Positions 6,415-7,604 of a stretch of 7,604 nucleotides of DNA are shown piece by piece. Position numbers and translations under genes: made by a program. The notes under the pieces were generated by a model. The model searched no databases and was not told the origin of the DNA. It worked only from the letters and a program-made list of their open reading frames with translations. The DNA lies in assembly GCA_021797225.1 (NCBI GenBank), contig JAKAAE010000076.1, forward strand, positions 1-7,604. Direction: 5' to 3'. The first letter of the stretch is position 1, and each line of letters begins with the position of its first letter. Origin of the DNA: Thermoplasmata archaeon. Lineage in GTDB: Archaea; Thermoplasmatota; Thermoplasmata; Thermoplasmatales; Thermoplasmataceae.

Positions 6415-6416
6415 AT

Positions 6417-6443
6417 TGATTATATATCATGTTCATTTATAAA
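6417..6443 (-). promoter_or_regulatory. Promoter of the HTH regulator with overlapping dyad
   Basis: On the minus strand TTTATAAATGA (6433-6443) is a TATA-like box about 24 nt before the ATG, predicting a leaderless transcript. Between box and start lies TGATTATATATCA (6417-6429, plus strand), which has TGAT/ATCA dyad ends. Its position would suit autoregulation, but the symmetry is short and could be chance. Confidence 0.4.
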
Positions 6444-6580
6444 TAATATCATTTTTTCTGAAATATATGAAAATATTACAATATTCCAGGAAAGAGCCAT
6501 GCATGATATGATGAGGTTTGTCTCTTTGGATATTCAATTATAACTTAATAGGATTCAATTTAAGGCCTGCATCCAAAAAG

Positions 6581-6595
6581 ATGAAAGACTTTCAT
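6581..6595. repeat. 15-nt palindrome ATGAAAG-A-CTTTCAT
   Basis: Two 7-bp arms flank a single central base and match perfectly. With almost no loop, it is better suited to binding a protein dimer than to forming an RNA hairpin. It lies about 170 nt upstream of the HTH regulator start and downstream of the transposase relic. No bound factor can be named. Confidence 0.45.
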
Positions 6596-6637
6596 AACAA
6601 AGAAGACTGGGTAATAAAATGGTAAACTAGAAACGCT

Positions 6638-6646
6638 TTTTATAGC
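6638..6646 (+). promoter_or_regulatory. Isolated TATA-like element pointing right
   Basis: CTTTTTATAG is a good archaeal TATA-like match. A GTG at 6672 lies about 28 nt downstream and opens only an 18-codon frame before a stop, close to the insertion sequence end. It may be the promoter of a gene lost when the element inserted, or it may be chance. Confidence 0.25.
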
Positions 6647-6750
6647 TAAGCAAATTCATTGATATAATATCGTGAAATACATTATACATGGAATATTTTG
6701 TTATTTGACATTCATCAATGCAAATTAATAAATTACTCGAGTTTTGCGAT

Positions 6751-7604
6751 TTAACTATTAATTGCACCTCCATAAATATTTCTTGTTGATCGATATGGCT
6801 TTCCAATTGACTTTAGTATAGCATCCAGGAGTGATCTCCCTTTATTCTCTATTGCTTTGAACAGGTCTGTTAAAATGCCTATAGCCACTTGCTTATGCCT
6901 GGGTTCAGGTGTTCCTTTCCTGATTTTTAAATGGTTCCCCATGGAATTAATTGCAGAGATTTCGAGAAGCAGCTCACCCAGAAGGCTCATCTTCGCCGTA
7001 CCAGGCAAAGTGGCATGTTTCCTCTGATAGAGATAATTTACTGCTTTAATTCCTCATGGAATACTTCTATGTCCCATCTTCTCAGGTATTTCCCTATTAT
7101 TGTTTTAACCTTCCCTGAGCTATTAGTAACAAAGAACTTTAAAGAGTTTATTCCCTTTGATACTATTACTTTTACAATACATGCATTTTTCATTCTGGTG
7201 GTTATTGCCTTCATGAAATATGTTTTTCCATTTACTGTGTATGATTTCATAGATTTCAGATCAAGTGTATTTGCATAATCCCCCAGCCTGATCCATTTCC
7301 CATCAATGCATACTATCCTGTTTGACTTTGCTTCACTTACGTAATCTTTTCCCATACTTTCAAGGAATTTTACCAGTTTTGATGAAAAGTACCATGAATC
7401 AAATACAACTGTATTAAACCTCAGTCCTGCACCTATGGCTTTTTATTGTATCAATCTGCAAGTGTATTTTTGAATCGCCTGTTTTAAGTTCCATGGATAA
7501 TGGGAATATCCCTTCATTGCCTGATATTACAGAGGTAGTGTATTGCATACCATATACAGTTTTTCCCTGTGAATGGTCGTAGATCCACTGTGCTCCATCT
7601 ATAT
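6751..7604 (-). pseudogene. DDE transposase (IS4/IS701/ISH3-like), frameshifted, 5' end outside window
   Basis: Three adjacent minus-strand pieces together give one transposase. Piece 1 (7604 to about 7441): IDGAQWIYDHSQGKTVYGMQ and onward, through SGNEGIFPLSMELKTGD, the region around the first catalytic Asp. Piece 2 (about 7442-7041): VVFDSWYFSSKLVKFLES with the second Asp, VSEAKSNRIV, and YLRRWDIEVFHEELKQ with the catalytic Glu. Piece 3 (about 7044-6751): AVNYLYQRKHATLPGTAKM to the C-terminus RSTRNIYGGAINS and a TAA. Piece 1 passes into the piece-2 frame at an A5 run (7440-7444) by one extra base. Piece 2 passes into piece 3 near 7041-7047 by one missing base. Pieces 1 and 3 are therefore in the same frame and only the middle is shifted. 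No good slippery heptamer is present, so this is more likely decay or sequence error than programmed frameshifting. Catalytic residues are intact in the pieces. The family label is approximate. Confidence 0.85.
6751..7604 (-). mobile_element. Insertion sequence, right end beyond the window
   Basis: The transposase relic marks an insertion sequence. Its 3' end lies left of 6751, probably within about 60 nt of the stop codon, and its 5' end lies beyond 7604. Terminal inverted repeats and a target duplication cannot be identified with only one end visible. The stated limits are those of the visible transposase sequence. Confidence 0.7.

Larger units (their letters stand above)
6430..6750. other. 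Gene-free stretch between the HTH regulator and the transposase relic
   Basis: No credible gene was seen. The stretch contains the regulator promoter, a 15-nt palindrome (6581-6595), an isolated plus-strand TATA-like element near 6638 and GATATAATATC (6661-6671, 5-bp arms). The left end of the insertion sequence must lie in the right part, but its terminal repeat cannot be recognised because the matching end is outside the window. Confidence 0.5.

Noticed and set aside
7036..7050. Programmed -1 frameshift in the transposase
   Set aside because: The site TTA AAG CAG is not a proper slippery heptamer. A second, opposite shift is also needed at 7440-7444, so mutation or error is simpler.
6931..7278. 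Plus-strand 115-codon frame with hydrophobic stretches
   Set aside because: It is the complement of the transposase reading frames, and its hydrophobic look comes from that reverse complement.

Overview
The window is AT-rich, with compact genes, TATA-like elements about 25 nt upstream of several starts, and T-run terminators. Its gene content is archaeal: a bacterio-opsin-activator-type HTH regulator, a DUF1059 mini-protein, and an archaeal-style MazEF-like pair. An acidophilic Thermoplasmatales relative (Ferroplasma, Acidiplasma or Cuniculiplasma type) is the best guess. That assignment is an inference from gene style, because there is no rRNA or other marker gene here.

Layout, left to right. 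(1) 125-653 (+): a two-gene toxin-antitoxin operon, a small antitoxin overlapping a MazF/PemK-like toxin by 8 nt. A perfect 14-nt palindrome lies between the TATA box and the antitoxin start. (2) 859-1022: a small CRISPR array with three 31-nt repeats and two spacers of 35 and 36 nt. The outermost left repeat is degenerate, so the array most likely reads leftward from an AT-rich leader on its right. No cas genes are in the window. (3) 1437-5326 (+): a translationally coupled pair, a 1015-aa SNF2-family ATPase (SNF2_assoc/DUF3670 plus two RecA-like lobes) and a 280-aa SWIM zinc-finger protein. They share a TAATG junction. (4) 5578-6414 (-): a 58-aa DUF1059 protein downstream of a 200-aa HTH_10 regulator with a Cys/His motif. 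(5) 6751-7604 (-): the 3' part of an IS4/IS701/ISH3-like DDE transposase gene that runs off the right edge. It is broken by two opposite single-base frameshifts.

The SNF2 and SWIM proteins probably act together on DNA or DNA-protein complexes, as in the widespread prokaryotic pair. The toxin-antitoxin genes, the CRISPR remnant and the transposon relic give the flanks an accessory, defence- or mobility-prone character. I found no clearly new multi-gene system. The points most worth checking are the CRISPR relics inside and outside the array, the toxin-antitoxin operator palindrome, the linkage of SNF2/SWIM to the CRISPR leader, and the twice-frameshifted transposase.
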